The position numbers and the translations under genes are program-made. Shown in pieces: positions 1 through 9,950 of a stretch of 45,518 nucleotides of DNA. Position 1 is the stretch's first letter, and every line of letters starts with the position of its first letter. The notes under the pieces were generated by a model. That model saw only the letters and a list, made by a program, of their open reading frames with translations, was not told where the DNA came from and made no database searches. Origin of the DNA: Gammaproteobacteria bacterium (GTDB taxonomy: Bacteria; Pseudomonadota; Gammaproteobacteria; Pseudomonadales; Pseudomonadaceae); contig JAHJYA010000083.1 of assembly GCA_018826895.1 (NCBI GenBank), forward strand, positions 1-45,518, in the 5' to 3' direction.

Positions 1-18
1 CGTGTGCTCTTCCGATCT
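1..18 (+). other. Illumina adapter remnant
   Basis: The first 18 bases, CGTGTGCTCTTCCGATCT, equal the 3' end of the Illumina TruSeq read-2 adapter. This is not genomic sequence. It marks position 1 as a contig end assembled from untrimmed short reads; genome sequence starts at about base 19. Confidence 0.95.
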
Positions 19-88
19 CCCCTCTTTTTAAGCTAACTCATTGATTTAAAACGAGTTATCCGAGAAGTCCGCGCCGGAAGAGGTGCGC

Positions 89-116
89 ATTATAGGCACA
101 CAGGAAAAGGCGTCAA
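89..116 (-). promoter_or_regulatory. Strong sigma-70 promoter reading off the left contig edge
   Basis: On the minus strand there is a -35 TTGACG (111-116), a 16-bp spacer and a perfect -10 TATAAT (89-94), followed by a GC-rich start region (GCGCACC). Near-consensus hexamers with a GC discriminator are typical of stringently controlled rRNA/tRNA promoters. About 80 nt of the transcript leader is in the window before the edge. An rRNA operon just outside would explain why the contig ends here, but no rRNA sequence is visible. Confidence 0.55.
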
Positions 117-180
117 GGGATTTGTGACGAATTAATGGCAAAGAATGATTAAAGCTAAATAAACCTGAACGACACAAACA

Positions 181-213
181 AAAAAGCCGCTGAGGCAAGA
201 CCTCAGCGGCTTT
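181..213 (-). terminator. Rho-independent terminator of pssA
   Basis: There is a perfect 10-bp stem (186-195 with 201-210), a 5-nt loop, and a T run on the minus strand. It lies about 15 bases past the pssA stop codon. Confidence 0.9.
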
Positions 214-227
214 CAGATAGGGCTTGT

Positions 228-1043
228 TTAGCTAGCAGACTTTCGATTACGTAACTGCAGCAGGTACTGGATAGGCCCTGAAGCGGCGTAGGCCAGGAAG
301 ATCAACAGCAAAATACGCGGCGGGTCACTGAAAACGACAGCAAAGACCAGCACCACGGCGAGAATCGCAACAAAGGGCACCCGCCCCTTGAGGTCCAGAT
401 CTTTGAAGCTGTGGTACTTGATATTGCTGACCATCAGCATGCCGGCGGCCGCTACCAGGACGGCTACGACAAAAGCCATGTTCGAACCCTGGATACCAAA
501 ATCGCTGAACGCCCACACCGTACCAGCCACAACTCCGGCGGCAGCCGGGCTTGCCAGACCAATGAAGTAGCGTTTGTCCGTGCTGCCAATTTGCGTATTG
601 AAGCGCGCCAGGCGCAATGCGGCACCTGCCACATAAATGAAGGCGACCATCCAGCCGACCTTACCCATGCTGCCCAGCGCCCACTCGAATGCCAATAGCG
701 CCGGCGCTACACCGAAGGCCACCATATCGGACAGCGAATCGTATTCTGCGCCGAAGGCACTCTGCGTATTGGTCAGACGTGCCACGCGACCATCGAGACC
801 ATCCAATACCATGGCCACGAACACGGCAGCTGCCGCTACATAGAAGTTGCCGTTCATGGCATTGATGATTGCGTAGAAGCCCGCAAACAGATTGGCGGTA
901 GTGAACAGGTTGGGCAGCAGATAGATACCGCGATGGCGAACCTTACGCCCTTCTGCATCGTGCCCCTCCTCGACATGCTCGTCGATGGGCAACAAGCTTT
1001 CAGGTTCGGGAGCCGAAGACGGCTGTTCTGGACGTTCGCTCAT
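228..1043 (-). CDS. pssA: CDP-diacylglycerol--serine O-phosphatidyltransferase
   Basis: This inner-membrane enzyme transfers a phosphatidyl group from CDP-diacylglycerol to serine, giving phosphatidylserine, the precursor of phosphatidylethanolamine. The 271-residue product has the complete CDP-alcohol phosphatidyltransferase signature: D81, D84-G85, A88-R89, G98, D102 and D106 (spacing DxxDGxxARx8GxxxDxxxD). Several hydrophobic segments follow, and residues 1-40 are an acidic cytoplasmic tail. The ATG at 1043 was chosen because AAGG lies about 9 bases upstream; the reading frame extends to a GTG at 1079 without such a site. It is the type II (polytopic) enzyme, unlike the peripheral E. coli PssA. 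It lies downstream of ilvC on the same strand, but a terminator separates them, so it is probably transcribed on its own. Confidence 0.93.
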   Translation of the reverse strand: MSERPEQPSSAPEPESLLPIDEHVEEGHDAEGRKVRHRGIYLLPNLFTTANLFAGFYAIINAMNGNFYVAAAAVFVAMVLDGLDGRVARLTNTQSAFGAEYDSLSDMVAFGVAPALLAFEWALGSMGKVGWMVAFIYVAGAALRLARFNTQIGSTDKRYFIGLASPAAAGVVAGTVWAFSDFGIQGSNMAFVVAVLVAAAGMLMVSNIKYHSFKDLDLKGRVPFVAILAVVLVFAVVFSDPPRILLLIFLAYAASGPIQYLLQLRNRKSAS

Positions 1044-1150
1044 GAAATACACCTTGCAGCGGGTTTGAAGATTCGACACGGACCTGGAGCAAGGGTTCGC
1101 CCTGGGTCCGCGGTGAGTACCGGCTTTATACCAGAGCCTTGCTGCAGAAT

Positions 1151-1175
1151 GAAAAAACGCGGCCGTAGCCGCGTT
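1151..1175 (-). terminator. Terminator of ilvC
   Basis: An 8-bp stem (1156-1163 with 1168-1175) with a 4-nt loop is followed by a T run on the minus strand. It lies 22 bases past the ilvC stop. Confidence 0.8.
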
Positions 1176-1197
1176 CTCTCATTGCGCTGACGAAGCC

Positions 1198-3220
<2,023 letters not shown>

Positions 3221-3246
3221 ACCGCTCTGCGCGCGCCCTTAAACGC

Positions 3247-3283
3247 AAAAAGCCCTCGGGGGATTTCCACCGAGGGCTTTTTG
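3247..3283. terminator. Bidirectional terminator between ilvY and ilvH
   Basis: The stem GCCCTCGG (3252-3259) pairs with CCGAGGGC (3270-3277). It is flanked by A5 on the left and T5 on the right, so it can end both converging transcripts. Confidence 0.9.
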
Positions 3284-3302
3284 TTTAATCAGCGCAACCT
3301 GA

Positions 3303-3794
3303 TCAGATGCTCAATACTTTGTCGCCGCGCGCAATACCGGTAACACCGCTGCGCACGGTTTCCAGAATCGAAGCAGTGCCGATGGCCTGGATAAAGCTGT
3401 CCAGCTTGTCGCTCGTCCCCGCCAGCTGAATGGTGTACACGCTGGTGTTCACGTCGACGATCTGCCCGCGGAAGATGTCGGTGGTGCGCTTGACCTCGGC
3501 GCGCTGGGCACCGGTGGCCTTAACCTTGACCAGCATCAGCTCACGCTCGATATGAGCGCTTTCCGACAGGTCGACCAGCTTGACCACTTCGATCAACTTG
3601 TTGAGGTTCTTGGTGATCTGCTCAATCACATCGTCCTGACCCACGGTGGTCAACGTCAGACGCGACAGAGTCGGGTCTTCGGTCGGCGCCACGGTCAGGC
3701 TTTCGATGTTGTAGTTGCGTTGCGAGAACAGCCCCACCACGCGCGACAGTGCACCGGGTTCGTTTTCCATCAGCAAAGAGATGATGTGTCGCAT
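3303..3794 (-). CDS. ilvH: Acetolactate synthase small (regulatory) subunit
   Basis: This is the regulatory subunit of acetohydroxyacid synthase; it binds valine and confers feedback inhibition on the IlvI catalytic subunit. The product has 163 residues. An N-terminal ACT domain spans about 3-80 (HIISLLMENEPGALSRVVGLF, then NIESLTVAPTED), followed by a second ACT-like C-terminal domain (about 85-160). The ATG at 3794 was chosen because the family begins MRHIIS. It starts two bases after the ilvI stop codon (TAA-TC-ATG), so the two are translationally coupled and probably made in fixed proportion. A bidirectional terminator follows. Confidence 0.96.
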   Translation of the reverse strand: MRHIISLLMENEPGALSRVVGLFSQRNYNIESLTVAPTEDPTLSRLTLTTVGQDDVIEQITKNLNKLIEVVKLVDLSESAHIERELMLVKVKATGAQRAEVKRTTDIFRGQIVDVNTSVYTIQLAGTSDKLDSFIQAIGTASILETVRSGVTGIARGDKVLSI

Positions 3795-3796
3795 GA

Positions 3797-5521
3797 TTAG
3801 GTCCGCTCCGTCTTGCTCAGCCACATGTCGCGCATCGAGCCGTCTTTGATTTGCATCGGGTAGACGTGCTCACTGGTATCAACCTGGATGTCGAGGAACA
3901 CCAGGCGGTCCTTCATCGCAAACGCTTCTTCGAGCTTCGGCTTGAGGTCCTTCAGTTCGGTGATGCGGATACCGACATGGCCGTAGGCTTCGGCCAGCTT
4001 GACGAAATCAGGCAGTGACTCCATGTAAGAGTGCGAATGGCGGCTGCCGTAGTTCATGTCCTGCCACTGACGCACCATGCCCAGTGCGCCATTGTTCAGG
4101 TTGACGATCTTCACCGGCAGACCGTACTGCATGCAGGTCGACAGCTCCTGAATGTTCATCTGGATGCTGCCCTCGCCCGTTACGCAGGCGACGTCATCGT
4201 CCGGGAAGCTTAGCTTCACGCCCATGGCGGCGGGGAAACCGAAGCCCATGGTGCCCAGGCCACCGGAGTTGATCCAGCGATTGGGCTTGTTGAAGCGGTA
4301 GTACTGCGCCGCGAACATCTGGTGCTGGCCTACGTCGGAGGTGACGAAGGCATCGCCCCGGGTGACTTCGCTGAGCATTTCGATCACGGTCTGCGGCTTG
4401 ATGATGCTGCCGTCGCCCTTCTCGTAAGGGAACATGCCGCGACTACCGCGCCACTCTTCGATCTGCTTCCACCAACTGGCCAGCGCTTCCTTGTTCAGGT
4501 GCTCGCCAATCTCCTTGAGAATGGCGACCATCTCGGTCAGGACGCTGTCGACCGGCCCGACAATCGGAATATCGGCCTTGATGGTTTTGGAGATAGATGC
4601 GGGATCGATATCGATATGAATGATCTTGGCGTTCGGGCAGAACTTGCTCGCGCCATTGATCACCCGGTCATCGAAGCGCGCACCCACAGCCAGGATTACG
4701 TCGGCATGGTGCATGGCCAGGTTAGCGGTGTAGCTGCCGTGCATACCGAGCATGCCGAGGAACTGGCGATCGGTACCGGGATAACCGCCCAGCCCCATCA
4801 GGGTGTTGGTCACCGGCAGGTTGAGCATCTGCGCCAGTTCGGTCAGCGGCGCAGCCGCGCCGCCCATGATCACGCCGCCACCGGAGTACATAACCGGGCG
4901 TTTGGCCGTGAGCAACAGCTCGGCCGCCTTGCGGATCTGCCCGGAGTGACCGCGTAGTGCCGGGCTGTAGGAACGCAGCTTGGCTTTCTTCGGGTAGACG
5001 TACTCGAATTTTTCCGCCGGGTTGGTCATGTCCTTGGGAATGTCCACAACCACCGGACCCGGGCGACCGGACTCGGCCAGGTAGAACGCCTTCTTCATGA
5101 CTTCCGGGATTTCCGAGGCGTGCTTGATCATGAAGCTGTGCTTCACGATGGGCCGCGAGATACCGATCATATCGGTTTCCTGGAAGGCATCAGTGCCGAC
5201 CATGTTGCTCGGGACCTGACCGGACAGGACGACCATCGGAATGGAATCCATGTAGGCCGTGGCGATCCCGGTGATCGCATTGGTCGCACCAGGACCGGAG
5301 GTCACCAGCACCACACCTGCCTTGCCGGTGGCACGGGCATAACCATCGGCCATGTGCGTGGCGGCCTGCTCGTGGCGAACCAGGATGTGGCTCACTTCCG
5401 GTTCTTTGAACAGGGCATCGTAGATGTGCAGGAGGGCACCGCCCGGGTACCCATAGATATGCTTAACGCCTTCGTCACGCAAAAAGCGGACGACCATTTC
5501 AGCGCCGGATAAAAGCTCCAC
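3797..5521 (-). CDS. ilvI: Acetolactate synthase large (catalytic) subunit
   Basis: This thiamine-diphosphate enzyme condenses pyruvate with pyruvate or 2-ketobutyrate, the first step of valine/leucine and the second of isoleucine synthesis. The product has 574 residues with the three-domain ThDP fold. The catalytic Glu is E51 ([17 protein letters not shown]). The ThDP/Mg motif spans 449-477 and starts GEGS rather than the more usual GDGS, ending in NN. Translation is placed at the second of two nearby GTG codons (5521) because AGAGGTG lies about 6 bases upstream; the GTG at 5530 would abut that site. A candidate promoter is about 260 bases upstream, giving a long leader. Confidence 0.95.
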   Translation of the reverse strand: MELLSGAEMVVRFLRDEGVKHIYGYPGGALLHIYDALFKEPEVSHILVRHEQAATHMADGYARATGKAGVVLVTSGPGATNAITGIATAYMDSIPMVVLSGQVPSNMVGTDAFQETDMIGISRPIVKHSFMIKHASEIPEVMKKAFYLAESGRPGPVVVDIPKDMTNPAEKFEYVYPKKAKLRSYSPALRGHSGQIRKAAELLLTAKRPVMYSGGGVIMGGAAAPLTELAQMLNLPVTNTLMGLGGYPGTDRQFLGMLGMHGSYTANLAMHHADVILAVGARFDDRVINGASKFCPNAKIIHIDIDPASISKTIKADIPIVGPVDSVLTEMVAILKEIGEHLNKEALASWWKQIEEWRGSRGMFPYEKGDGSIIKPQTVIEMLSEVTRGDAFVTSDVGQHQMFAAQYYRFNKPNRWINSGGLGTMGFGFPAAMGVKLSFPDDDVACVTGEGSIQMNIQELSTCMQYGLPVKIVNLNNGALGMVRQWQDMNYGSRHSHSYMESLPDFVKLAEAYGHVGIRITELKDLKPKLEEAFAMKDRLVFLDIQVDTSEHVYPMQIKDGSMRDMWLSKTERT

Positions 5522-5935
5522 GTTGTTCACCTCTAAAACGCCAGAAGACCGCCCACGGTGGACGGCCCAAGATAGGTTTACTGTCAGCAGAGCATGAGCG
5601 ACGGTGGTCGCCGACTACGTCAGCTACAACTGAGCAAGTATTGGGAAAGCTCCTTGGTGTTGCGGAACATTCCCACCCAGCGCGAGGTAACGCGTTGCGG
5701 GTGTTACAGGTCGGCGCGGGTGTGCGCCTCATGTCTGCTGAGCTAAAGCCTGCTTGCGGCCGACTCCACTACAGCGAGCGTGGAATTGTTCGGATTCGGC
5801 GCCAGCAAGTCAAGTCATCCGTTGTTGATTCTCTAATCTTCTGCTGTGACGCAGCGCAGGATGACGGCACCGTGCTTTTGGTTATAGTAATGCCAGGCTA
5901 TTCAGAAGCCCCAGCGCTCACCAGAAGGAAACCCC
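5522..5935. other. ilvI leader and divergent promoter region
   Basis: This 414-base spacer lies between divergent ilvI and the DUF4124 gene. On the minus strand the leader from about 5778 is about 257 nt long. It contains a hairpin near 5549-5571 (one mismatch, no T run) and a 16-codon frame starting ATGTTCCGC near 5671. I see no run of Ile/Leu/Val codons followed by a terminator, so classical attenuation is not supported. On the plus strand, TATAGT at 5883-5888 is a possible -10 for the DUF4124 gene. Confidence 0.5.
5785..5813 (-). promoter_or_regulatory. Candidate ilvI promoter
   Basis: On the minus strand there is a -35 TTGACT (5808-5813), a 17-bp spacer and a -10 AACAAT (5785-5790). It predicts a start near 5778 and a long ilvIH leader. 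It is supported only by hexamer match and spacing. Confidence 0.4.
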
Positions 5936-6379
5936 ATGCGCCGCACGATCCTCGTCAGCAGCCTGCTGCTCGCCCTCAGCGCTCCCGTCATGGCCAGCCA
6001 GGTGTACAAATGGGTCGATGCCCAGGGCGTCACGCACTTCGGCGCCCAGCCGCCCCAGGGCCAACAGGCCACGCAAATCAACACCAGCACGCCCCCACCG
6101 CGCGCCGTAGAAACACCGCCGACGCCCGCTGCTCCTACATTCGACAGCATTGCCGACCCCGAACAGGAAGCGATCAACGAGCAGGTGCGCAAGGATGTCG
6201 CCGCCCAGGAAGCGGAGCGGCGCAAGTACTGCGAGGCGCAGCGGAGCAACCTGGCTCAGCTAGAGAACAATCCGCGACTGCGTCTTGAGGTAGAAGGCGA
6301 GGTCACGCGTCTGAGCGAAGATGAGCGACAAGCCCGTATCACCGAGACACGCAAGGCGATCACTGACAACTGCAAATAA
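5936..6379 (+). CDS. DUF4124 domain-containing secreted protein
   Basis: A 147-residue exported protein of unknown function. The signal peptide occupies about residues 1-20 (hydrophobic core VSSLLLALSAPVMA, cleavage after MAS or nearby). The DUF4124 core follows at about 21-60 (SQVYKWVDAQGVTHFGAQPPQG). Next come a proline/threonine-rich linker (about 65-85) and a charged, probably helical C-terminus with two Cys residues that could pair in the periplasm. AGAAGGAAA gives a good ribosome site 6-8 bases before the ATG. In PAO1 a DUF4124 gene occupies the same place beside ilvI, so the position is conserved, but nothing in the sequence reveals its job. Confidence 0.85.
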   Translation: MRRTILVSSLLLALSAPVMASQVYKWVDAQGVTHFGAQPPQGQQATQINTSTPPPRAVETPPTPAAPTFDSIADPEQEAINEQVRKDVAAQEAERRKYCEAQRSNLAQLENNPRLRLEVEGEVTRLSEDERQARITETRKAITDNCK

Positions 6380-6387
6380 CATAGAGA

Positions 6388-6430
6388 AACGGCTGTCACC
6401 TCAAGATACTGACGGCAGCCGCTTTCTTTA
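6388..6430. terminator. Probable bidirectional terminator
   Basis: An imperfect hairpin (CGGCTGTCA at 6390-6398 against TGACGG and CAGCCG at 6410-6421) is followed by CTTTCTTT. It lies between the converging DUF4124 and yqcC genes. The stem has a bulge or wobble, so confidence is moderate. Confidence 0.5.
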
Positions 6431-6439
6431 AAGTGACTT

Positions 6440-6769
6440 TCAGCCTGCTGCGCCACCTATCAGCGCATCGAACTCACCCAGCAACGCGATAAGTCCTTGC
6501 GCACGAGCATGCTGGCCATAAACCTGCTCGGCCATCGACTGAATACCAGAAACTCTCGGCAACGCCGCACCGGCTTCAAGCATGTCCTTCATCCGCGGCA
6601 GAAAGATCCACTGCAGCCACTGCTCGAACGCCAGGCTGTCGACACAGAAGGGCTCTACGCTGGCGAGCGCTTCAGCGCTAGGCGCTTGCTCTTCCCACCA
6701 GCCTTGCACTCGCAACTCACGCTCGATCAGCAATATCTGTTGAGCGACTGCTGGAAAACGCGCATCCAT
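6440..6769 (-). CDS. yqcC: YqcC family protein (DUF446)
   Basis: A 109-residue, probably all-helical cytoplasmic protein. The conserved features of the DUF446/YqcC family are visible: an early segment VAQQILLIERELRVQGWWEE, then PFCVDSLAFEQWLQWIFLPRMKDMLEAGAALP. The family's function is not established. Its start codon overlaps the stop of the upstream lipoprotein gene by one base (TGATG), so it is the third gene of the mrcB-lpoP-yqcC operon and translationally coupled. Tight linkage to a peptidoglycan synthase suggests, but does not show, a link to the cell envelope. Confidence 0.85.
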   Translation of the reverse strand: MDARFPAVAQQILLIERELRVQGWWEEQAPSAEALASVEPFCVDSLAFEQWLQWIFLPRMKDMLEAGAALPRVSGIQSMAEQVYGQHARAQGLIALLGEFDALIGGAAG

Positions 6770-7494
6770 CAGAGGTTGACCCGCGCCTGCTCACGGGCCT
6801 GAGCGGCACCTGCTGGATCACCCTGACGCTCCCGTGCCTGGGCGATCAGGTCCCACAGACTGGCCTGCAGCGCCGGGCGACCACTGGCATAACTCAACCC
6901 GCGCCGGGCGAACTGCTCGGCTTGCGCGGCATCGCCCTGGGCCAGGCGTACTTCAGCCAGACGGTAGAGCACCTGGGGCTCACGCGGTGCGATACGCTGG
7001 GCACGCTCCAGGCTTGACGCAGCGCCATTGAGATCGCCACTGCCCTGCAGCTGTTGAGCCGACGTCAACAGCGCCAGCACTGGCCCGTCGAGTTGCTCGT
7101 CAGCAGCCAGGCCACCACCACTGGGAATCCCGCTCGGCTGGCTCGGCATGGGGGGCGCAGTGAAAGTGCCGCTCGACGGCGCAGCAGGTACGTCACTGCC
7201 AGAACCGAAAGTCAGGGGCTGCCCATTGGCAATACCACCGCCGGCACCGGAAGCAGGAAACGTTTGGATCGGCGCCGAACTGCCGCCCGGCACCATCACC
7301 ACCACACCGGAGTCCTCCGGTGAGTTCTGCATGGAAGCCTGGGGCGTTGCACTGGCATAACCAGCGCTGCCGCCATCCTGCAATTCGGAAGCCGAAGTAC
7401 CCGAGTCGACCACCGGAATGGAACCCCGCGGGACACTGGCACAACCACCCAGAACCATAGACGCGGTTAAAACAGGAATCAGCCACTTAGCCAC
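6769..7494 (-). CDS. lpoP: TPR outer-membrane lipoprotein, PBP1B activator LpoP
   Basis: A 241-residue lipoprotein. The signal peptide ends in a clear lipobox, LGGC, with the lipidated Cys at 18. A long Gly/Ser/Pro-rich linker follows (about 20-130), enough to span the periplasm. A C-terminal TPR region (about 140-238) has repeats such as NGAASSLERAQRIAPREPQVLYRLAEVRLAQGD. In P. aeruginosa, LpoP is a TPR lipoprotein that directly activates PBP1B; this gene lies 16 bases downstream of mrcB and has the same build. The GTG at 7494 was chosen because GAGGG lies 6 bases upstream and the signal peptide then has normal length; an in-frame GTG at 7527 would overlap mrcB. Confidence 0.82.
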   Translation of the reverse strand: MAKWLIPVLTASMVLGGCASVPRGSIPVVDSGTSASELQDGGSAGYASATPQASMQNSPEDSGVVVMVPGGSSAPIQTFPASGAGGGIANGQPLTFGSGSDVPAAPSSGTFTAPPMPSQPSGIPSGGGLAADEQLDGPVLALLTSAQQLQGSGDLNGAASSLERAQRIAPREPQVLYRLAEVRLAQGDAAQAEQFARRGLSYASGRPALQASLWDLIAQARERQGDPAGAAQAREQARVNL

Positions 7495-7510
7495 AACACA
7501 CCCTCTCGTC

Positions 7511-9832
7511 TTAGTCCAACCAGCCACGTACCCAATCCATCACCGAATCGACCGGTGCCTGGATGCCGCAGGCTTGACCTGCCACGGGTTCACTGCCGCG
7601 AATATACGGCATCTGCACCGCGCCAGGGCAGCTCGGGTCCGAGCCCTGACCAGTCGCGGGGTTAATCCACGCCTGCACCACGTTGTCCGGCATCGGCATG
7701 TCCAGCGGCAAGGGGTCAGCCTTGCGCATGAAATCTGTCCAGACCTGCAAGGCACCAGTCGCACCTGTCAGCGGCGTTGGGCCGTTGTCATCGCGGCCGA
7801 GCCATACCACCGCCAGCACGTCTTGGCCGAAACCGGCGAACCAGCTGTCACGCGAATCGTTACTGGTGCCGGTCTTGCCAGCCAGCACCAGGGAAGCCGG
7901 CAATTGGTTGTACACCGAGCGCCCGGTACCTTCGCGCATGGTGCGCTGCATCGCATTCTGCAATAGGTAGATAGCACCTGCATCGAAGCGCTGCTGAATC
8001 TGATACGGGTAGCGGCCCAGTGGCTGCCCTTCGGCGGTCAGCACACTGCGGATGCCGCGCAGCGGTGTGTTGAAGCCACCATTGGCCAATGTTTGGTACA
8101 TCCCCGCGACGTCCAGCGGGCTCAAAGCTCCCGCCCCCAGCAACATGGACGGATAGGCCGGCCACTGGCGGCTCACCCCCATCCGGTCGAGGGTTTTGAG
8201 CACGGTCGGCACACCCAGTTCCAGGCCGAGCTTGGCAGTCGACAGGTTGTAGGAATGGACCAGCCCCTGGTACAGGTAGATGGTGCCGTGCGCCTTGCGA
8301 TCATAGTTTTGCGGGCGCCAGACCTGACCATCCTGCCCCTTGACCGAGAATGGCTCGTCCTCCAGGAAACTGGTCAGGGTGTATTGGCTGGGCCGTTCCA
8401 GTGCCGTGAGATAAATCGCTGGTTTGATCAGCGAGCCAATCGGCCGTACCGCATCAATCGCTCGGTTGAACCCGGCAAAGCGCGGTTGGCGGCTACCGAT
8501 CATCGCCTGCACTTCGCCAGTTTCCGGATTGGTCACCACCATGCCAGCCTCGACTTCGTCGACGCCCTTGCGTCCAGAGAGACGCTTGAGGCTGTCGCTC
8601 AGCGCACTCTCAGCCTTGAGCTGAAGGATGGGATCGAAGCTGGTGAAGATTCGCAGCCCCTCTTCGGTCAGGTCTTCCTCGCGATAGTCCTCTCGCAGCT
8701 GGCGCTTGACCAGATCAAGGAACGCCGGGAAGGAGCTGTTGGCCATACTGCCGCGCTGGGTCACGCCCAGCGGCCGCTGTTTGGCGGCTGCCGCTTCTTC
8801 AGCGGAAACAACGCCCTGCTCGACCAACACATCGAGCACCAGATTGCGCCGCTCCAGCGCACGCTCCGGATTGCGTCGTGGGTTGTAGAACGTCGGCCCC
8901 TTGACCATACCGACCAGCAAGGCCACCTGATGCAGCTTAAGCTCCGACAGCGGCTGGCTGAAAAAATACTGACTGGCCAAACCGAAGCCATGCACGGCGC
9001 GCTGGCCATCCTGGCCGAGGAACACCTCATTGAGGTAAGCCTCGAGAATCTCGCGCTTGTCGTAATGCAGCTCCAGCAGCACCGCCATCATGGCCTCGGT
9101 GGCCTTGCGGGTCAGGCTGCGCTCGTTGGTCAGGTAGAAGTTTTTCACCAGCTGCTGGGTCAGGGTGCTGCCGCCCTGGCGCACCTGTCCGGCCGAGGCG
9201 TTAACCCAGATGGCACGGGCGACCGATTTGGGTGATACGCCGAAGTGATTGAAGAACTCGCGATCCTCAACGGCCACCAGCGTCTCGATCAGGTACGGCG
9301 GCACCTGATCGAGCTTGATCAAAACGCGGTCTTCCTGGTGCGCCGGGTAGAGGCCGCCGATCAGCATCGGTTCCAGCCGGGCGACGGCCAGATTGGCCCC
9401 GTTGGCCTGACTCAGAGCTGCCACGTAATCGCCCGAAAAGCGCACACGTACACGTTGCGACGGCTCATTGCCTTCGTAGAATTGAAAGCCCCGCGAGTGC
9501 AACTCAATGGTATTGCCAGCCACCGACACAGCGCCCGGCCCATCGACTGCAGTTTCGCGGCGATAGCCTAGGGCATCGACCTCCTTGAGGAAGTCGTCCT
9601 TGGCCAGTTTCTGCCCGACGAATAGCTCGAGCGGCCGGGCATAAACCTTGGCCGGCACGGTCCAGCGTTTGCCGGAGAACTTCTCCTGGACCACAGCATC
9701 GAGGTAAACCGCAAAGCCAGCCAGCACCACCAGACCGACCAGACCAAGCTTCACAGCCCAGCCAAGCAGTGGACGCAGGCCGCGCGAAGGGCGGCGTTTA
9801 GAACGGGAACGGGGGGATCGGGTACGAGTCAT
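7511..9832 (-). CDS. mrcB: Penicillin-binding protein 1B (bifunctional transglycosylase/transpeptidase)
   Basis: It polymerises lipid II into glycan strands and cross-links them. The product has 773 residues: a basic cytoplasmic tail (1-20), one membrane anchor (about 22-45), and a UB2H regulatory domain (about 60-150) that takes the lipoprotein activator. A GT51 glycosyltransferase domain (about 160-330) carries catalytic E189 in VAVEDREF and the GGSTLTQQLVKN motif. The transpeptidase domain (about 430-720) has SLIK at 467-470 (nucleophile S467), SYN at 527-529 and KTGT at 653-656. All catalytic motifs are intact. lpoP and yqcC follow in the same operon. The start lies only 8 bases from a perfect TATAAT, so the message may be leaderless. 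Confidence 0.97.
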   Translation of the reverse strand: MTRTRSPRSRSKRRPSRGLRPLLGWAVKLGLVGLVVLAGFAVYLDAVVQEKFSGKRWTVPAKVYARPLELFVGQKLAKDDFLKEVDALGYRRETAVDGPGAVSVAGNTIELHSRGFQFYEGNEPSQRVRVRFSGDYVAALSQANGANLAVARLEPMLIGGLYPAHQEDRVLIKLDQVPPYLIETLVAVEDREFFNHFGVSPKSVARAIWVNASAGQVRQGGSTLTQQLVKNFYLTNERSLTRKATEAMMAVLLELHYDKREILEAYLNEVFLGQDGQRAVHGFGLASQYFFSQPLSELKLHQVALLVGMVKGPTFYNPRRNPERALERRNLVLDVLVEQGVVSAEEAAAAKQRPLGVTQRGSMANSSFPAFLDLVKRQLREDYREEDLTEEGLRIFTSFDPILQLKAESALSDSLKRLSGRKGVDEVEAGMVVTNPETGEVQAMIGSRQPRFAGFNRAIDAVRPIGSLIKPAIYLTALERPSQYTLTSFLEDEPFSVKGQDGQVWRPQNYDRKAHGTIYLYQGLVHSYNLSTAKLGLELGVPTVLKTLDRMGVSRQWPAYPSMLLGAGALSPLDVAGMYQTLANGGFNTPLRGIRSVLTAEGQPLGRYPYQIQQRFDAGAIYLLQNAMQRTMREGTGRSVYNQLPASLVLAGKTGTSNDSRDSWFAGFGQDVLAVVWLGRDDNGPTPLTGATGALQVWTDFMRKADPLPLDMPMPDNVVQAWINPATGQGSDPSCPGAVQMPYIRGSEPVAGQACGIQAPVDSVMDWVRGWLD

Positions 9833-9840
9833 GGCGCGGC

Positions 9841-9846
9841 ATTATA
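9841..9846 (-). promoter_or_regulatory. TATAAT 8 bases before the mrcB start
   Basis: A perfect -10 hexamer faces mrcB. Transcription would start at or within a few bases of the ATG. No good -35 is visible at 16-18 bases (CTGCTC is poor). It is either a leaderless-message promoter or a chance match. Confidence 0.35.
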
Positions 9847-9884
9847 CGCACTTTGCTGCGGCCGAGCAGGCGTGGGACAGGCGG

Positions 9885-9913
9885 TTTGCAGGCGGCCTCA
9901 CAGCGTCCATAAT
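9885..9913 (+). promoter_or_regulatory. Promoter of the kinase/ATPase gene
   Basis: A -35 TTTGCA (9885-9890), a 17-bp spacer and a -10 CATAAT (9908-9913) lead to a predicted start near 9920, about 30 bases before the GTG start codon. Spacing and position are good. Confidence 0.5.
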
Positions 9914-9950
9914 GCCGCCTCTCAATTTCTCGACACCCCAAGGATTCTCC

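Noticed and set aside
5499..5732. A 77-codon frame in the ilvI leader as attenuator peptide
   Set aside because: It starts without a good ribosome site, runs into ilvI in another frame and has no concentrated Ile/Leu/Val codons beside a terminator hairpin.
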